Below are positions 62,648-64,000 of a stretch of DNA of 64,000 nt, one piece after another. The notes beneath the pieces were generated by a model. That model ran no database searches and had not been told where the DNA came from. It worked only from the letters and a program-made list of their open reading frames with translations. A program made the position numbers and the translations under genes. Source of the stretch: Exobasidium rhododendri (lineage: Eukaryota; Basidiomycota; Exobasidiomycetes; Exobasidiales; Exobasidiaceae); the NCBI GenBank assembly GCA_026210745.1, contig CP110630.1, positions 5,828,001 through 5,892,000 on the forward strand. Reading direction: 5' to 3'. Each line of letters opens with the position of its first letter. Position 1 is the first letter of the stretch.

Positions 62648-64000
62648 ATGGGGAACTTAAGTCGGCTAAGGCGGTCTATCTTCCTTTTTCTCTGCCTTTT
62701 CTATGTCGCGAGTGCTGCTCAAGTAGTAGAGGGCGTCCCAGCGTCTCACGAAGACACACCCCTGACGGCTAGTATTTCGTATGCTCAGCCCGGGTCTAGC
62801 ACAACACTGTTCGATAGGGTTGGTCGCTTTATCAGCAGCATTTTCCCCAATGAGGACTCCAATGTAGAAGGAGACGGCGGCTTCTTCGGTGGGGACGGAA
62901 CGACCATTGCTTGGGGTGGTAGTACATTAGAAGTAGTTGTAAGTCATGGTCAATGAAGAACGGGGGCAGTGGCGTGCGCACTGTGTCTGACCATAACCCC
63001 TCTTTTCAACATCCGCTACGGCAGAAAACTCAAGCGACCTACTTGACTAGGGCTGCAGCTTTTGGTCCACGAATTACCAGCGACGAAGGCTTGAAGGGGC
63101 ATATGCTTCCCATCAGTGATTTCTATCACCCGATCAATAAGTCGGCAGCATTTGATTCCAACATCGGTAAAAATTACGGGTGTCCCTTCAAAGGTGGGCC
63201 AGGATGGAACGACGAAGACTTTGATGACGACAACAATGGCATCGATAGAGTCAGCCCTTCCGATCTGATCTACACGGATAGCAAGGCAAAGCCAGGAAAC
63301 GACTGGATCGCTCTTGTAGAGAGGGGAGGGCAGTGCTCCTTTGTATCCAAGGTCAGAGTAGCACAAGCCTTGGGAGCCAAGGCTGTGGTAGTCGGAGATG
63401 CCCCGAATCCAGACTACGAGGACGGAGAACATACGCCCGGTGAAGAAAGCGATCCTGGTCTTAGTGGGCGCTTGGTGACAATGTATGCACCTGGTGTCTC
63501 AAGTGACATCAAGATCCCCAGCACTTTTATCACTCGACCTAGCTACGTCGATCTCATTCGTTTGATCGACGAGACAGAAAAGGAAAGGCAAGAGCATTGT
63601 GTCCTACAGAAGAAGGAAGGAAAGGATTGCAATGCTCGGGAGAATGGACTAGAGGTCATCTTGGGAAGAGATGACATCATGTGGGAGTGGCCCCTCATCG
63701 ACTTGGCTTTTATTCTGCTCTTGCTGCCCTCCTTTATGACACTTACCACGATCATCGTTCATCGGATCAGACTGACTCGGCAGCGCAGAAGAGAAAGAGC
63801 GCCCGAATTAGTCGTTCTCGGTCTGCCGTGCTTGATTTGGAGACCAGACGGGCAACCGTGGGAGAAGATCGAAGGCAGTGAAGATGGCATCACGACAAGT
63901 TCAGAACAACAGGCGACCAGCAAGGGAGCTAGTAGCAACATACTAATTAACACAGATGACATGGAGCTTGGAACGACGCAAGTTGAAGAGGAAGTTGCTC
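62648..64000 (+). CDS. PA-domain transmembrane protein, probably PA-TM-RING ubiquitin ligase (partial, 3' end outside window)
   Basis: Exons 62648-62938 and 63025-64000 (intron 86 bp, phase 0); the second exon is open to the window edge. A signal peptide (SIFLFLCLFYVASAAQVVEG) starts the protein. The protease-associated domain is clear from DWIALVERGGQCSFVSKVRVAQALGAKAVVVGD, with the later TFITRPSYVDLIRLI. A membrane helix (WPLIDLAFILLLLPSFMTLTTIIV) follows near residue 325, then a basic stop-transfer segment and a cytosolic segment with LPCLIWRPDG that in related fungal proteins leads to a RING-H2 finger. The RING itself would lie beyond 64000, so the ligase identity is inferred. Such proteins work on endomembranes in protein sorting and turnover. 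Confidence 0.75.

Noticed and set aside
1-64000. CRISPR arrays, rRNA, tRNA genes and transposons
   Set aside because: I saw no spaced repeats of the CRISPR type, no tRNA box A/box B pair that holds up, no rRNA segments, and no transposase or reverse-transcriptase motifs; a tRNA scan was not possible.

Overview
The window is fungal nuclear DNA. Genes carry short spliceosomal introns (about 56-110 bp, GT..AG), lie close together on both strands, and include clear orthologues of PAM17, a UBE2W-type E2, a class I CPD photolyase, the Tpa1/OGFOD1 prolyl hydroxylase, a TOK-type potassium channel, NIPA and a phosphoinositide phospholipase C. One protein carries the C-terminal zinc-finger domain of the smut regulator Rua1, which points to a basidiomycete of the Ustilaginomycotina. 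The exact species cannot be read from the sequence.

Layout. 1-23.5 kb: a membrane acyltransferase-3 protein (cut by the left edge), an aldo-keto reductase, a large disordered protein, UBE2W, PAM17, an unknown membrane protein, photolyase, OGFOD1, a TOK channel and a small unknown spliced gene. 23.5-48.1 kb: a biosynthetic gene cluster. It holds a 2769-residue highly reducing polyketide synthase (KS-AT-DH-degenerate MT-ER-KR-ACP-R), a TauD/TfdA-type Fe(II)/2-oxoglutarate dioxygenase, a family 1 glycosyltransferase, a full ABCB-type exporter, a Rua1-like C2H2 regulator and a Zn2Cys6 regulator. 48.6-54.7 kb: two unknown proteins, a membrane protein and an HxxxD acyltransferase that could be an outlying cluster member. 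55-64 kb: NIPA transporter, PI-PLC, a cysteine-rich secreted protein split over four exons, a zinc alcohol dehydrogenase and the 5' part of a PA-domain membrane protein (probably a PA-TM-RING ubiquitin ligase, cut by the right edge).

How the cluster may work (inference). The gene set looks like the ustilagic acid (cellobiose lipid) cluster of Ustilago maydis, which has glycosyltransferase, ABC exporter, acyltransferase, hydroxylases and Rua1, but here the lipid chain would come from a polyketide synthase with a reductase release domain. Reductive release would give an aldehyde or alcohol end, the dioxygenase could hydroxylate the chain, the glycosyltransferase could attach sugar, and the ABC protein could export the product. 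Sites resembling the Rua1-box I recall from U. maydis are concentrated upstream of the dioxygenase gene, and a CGCGCAT heptamer recurs in the intergenic regions of the cluster. Coordinates of spliced genes were deduced by hand from splice signals and reading frame.
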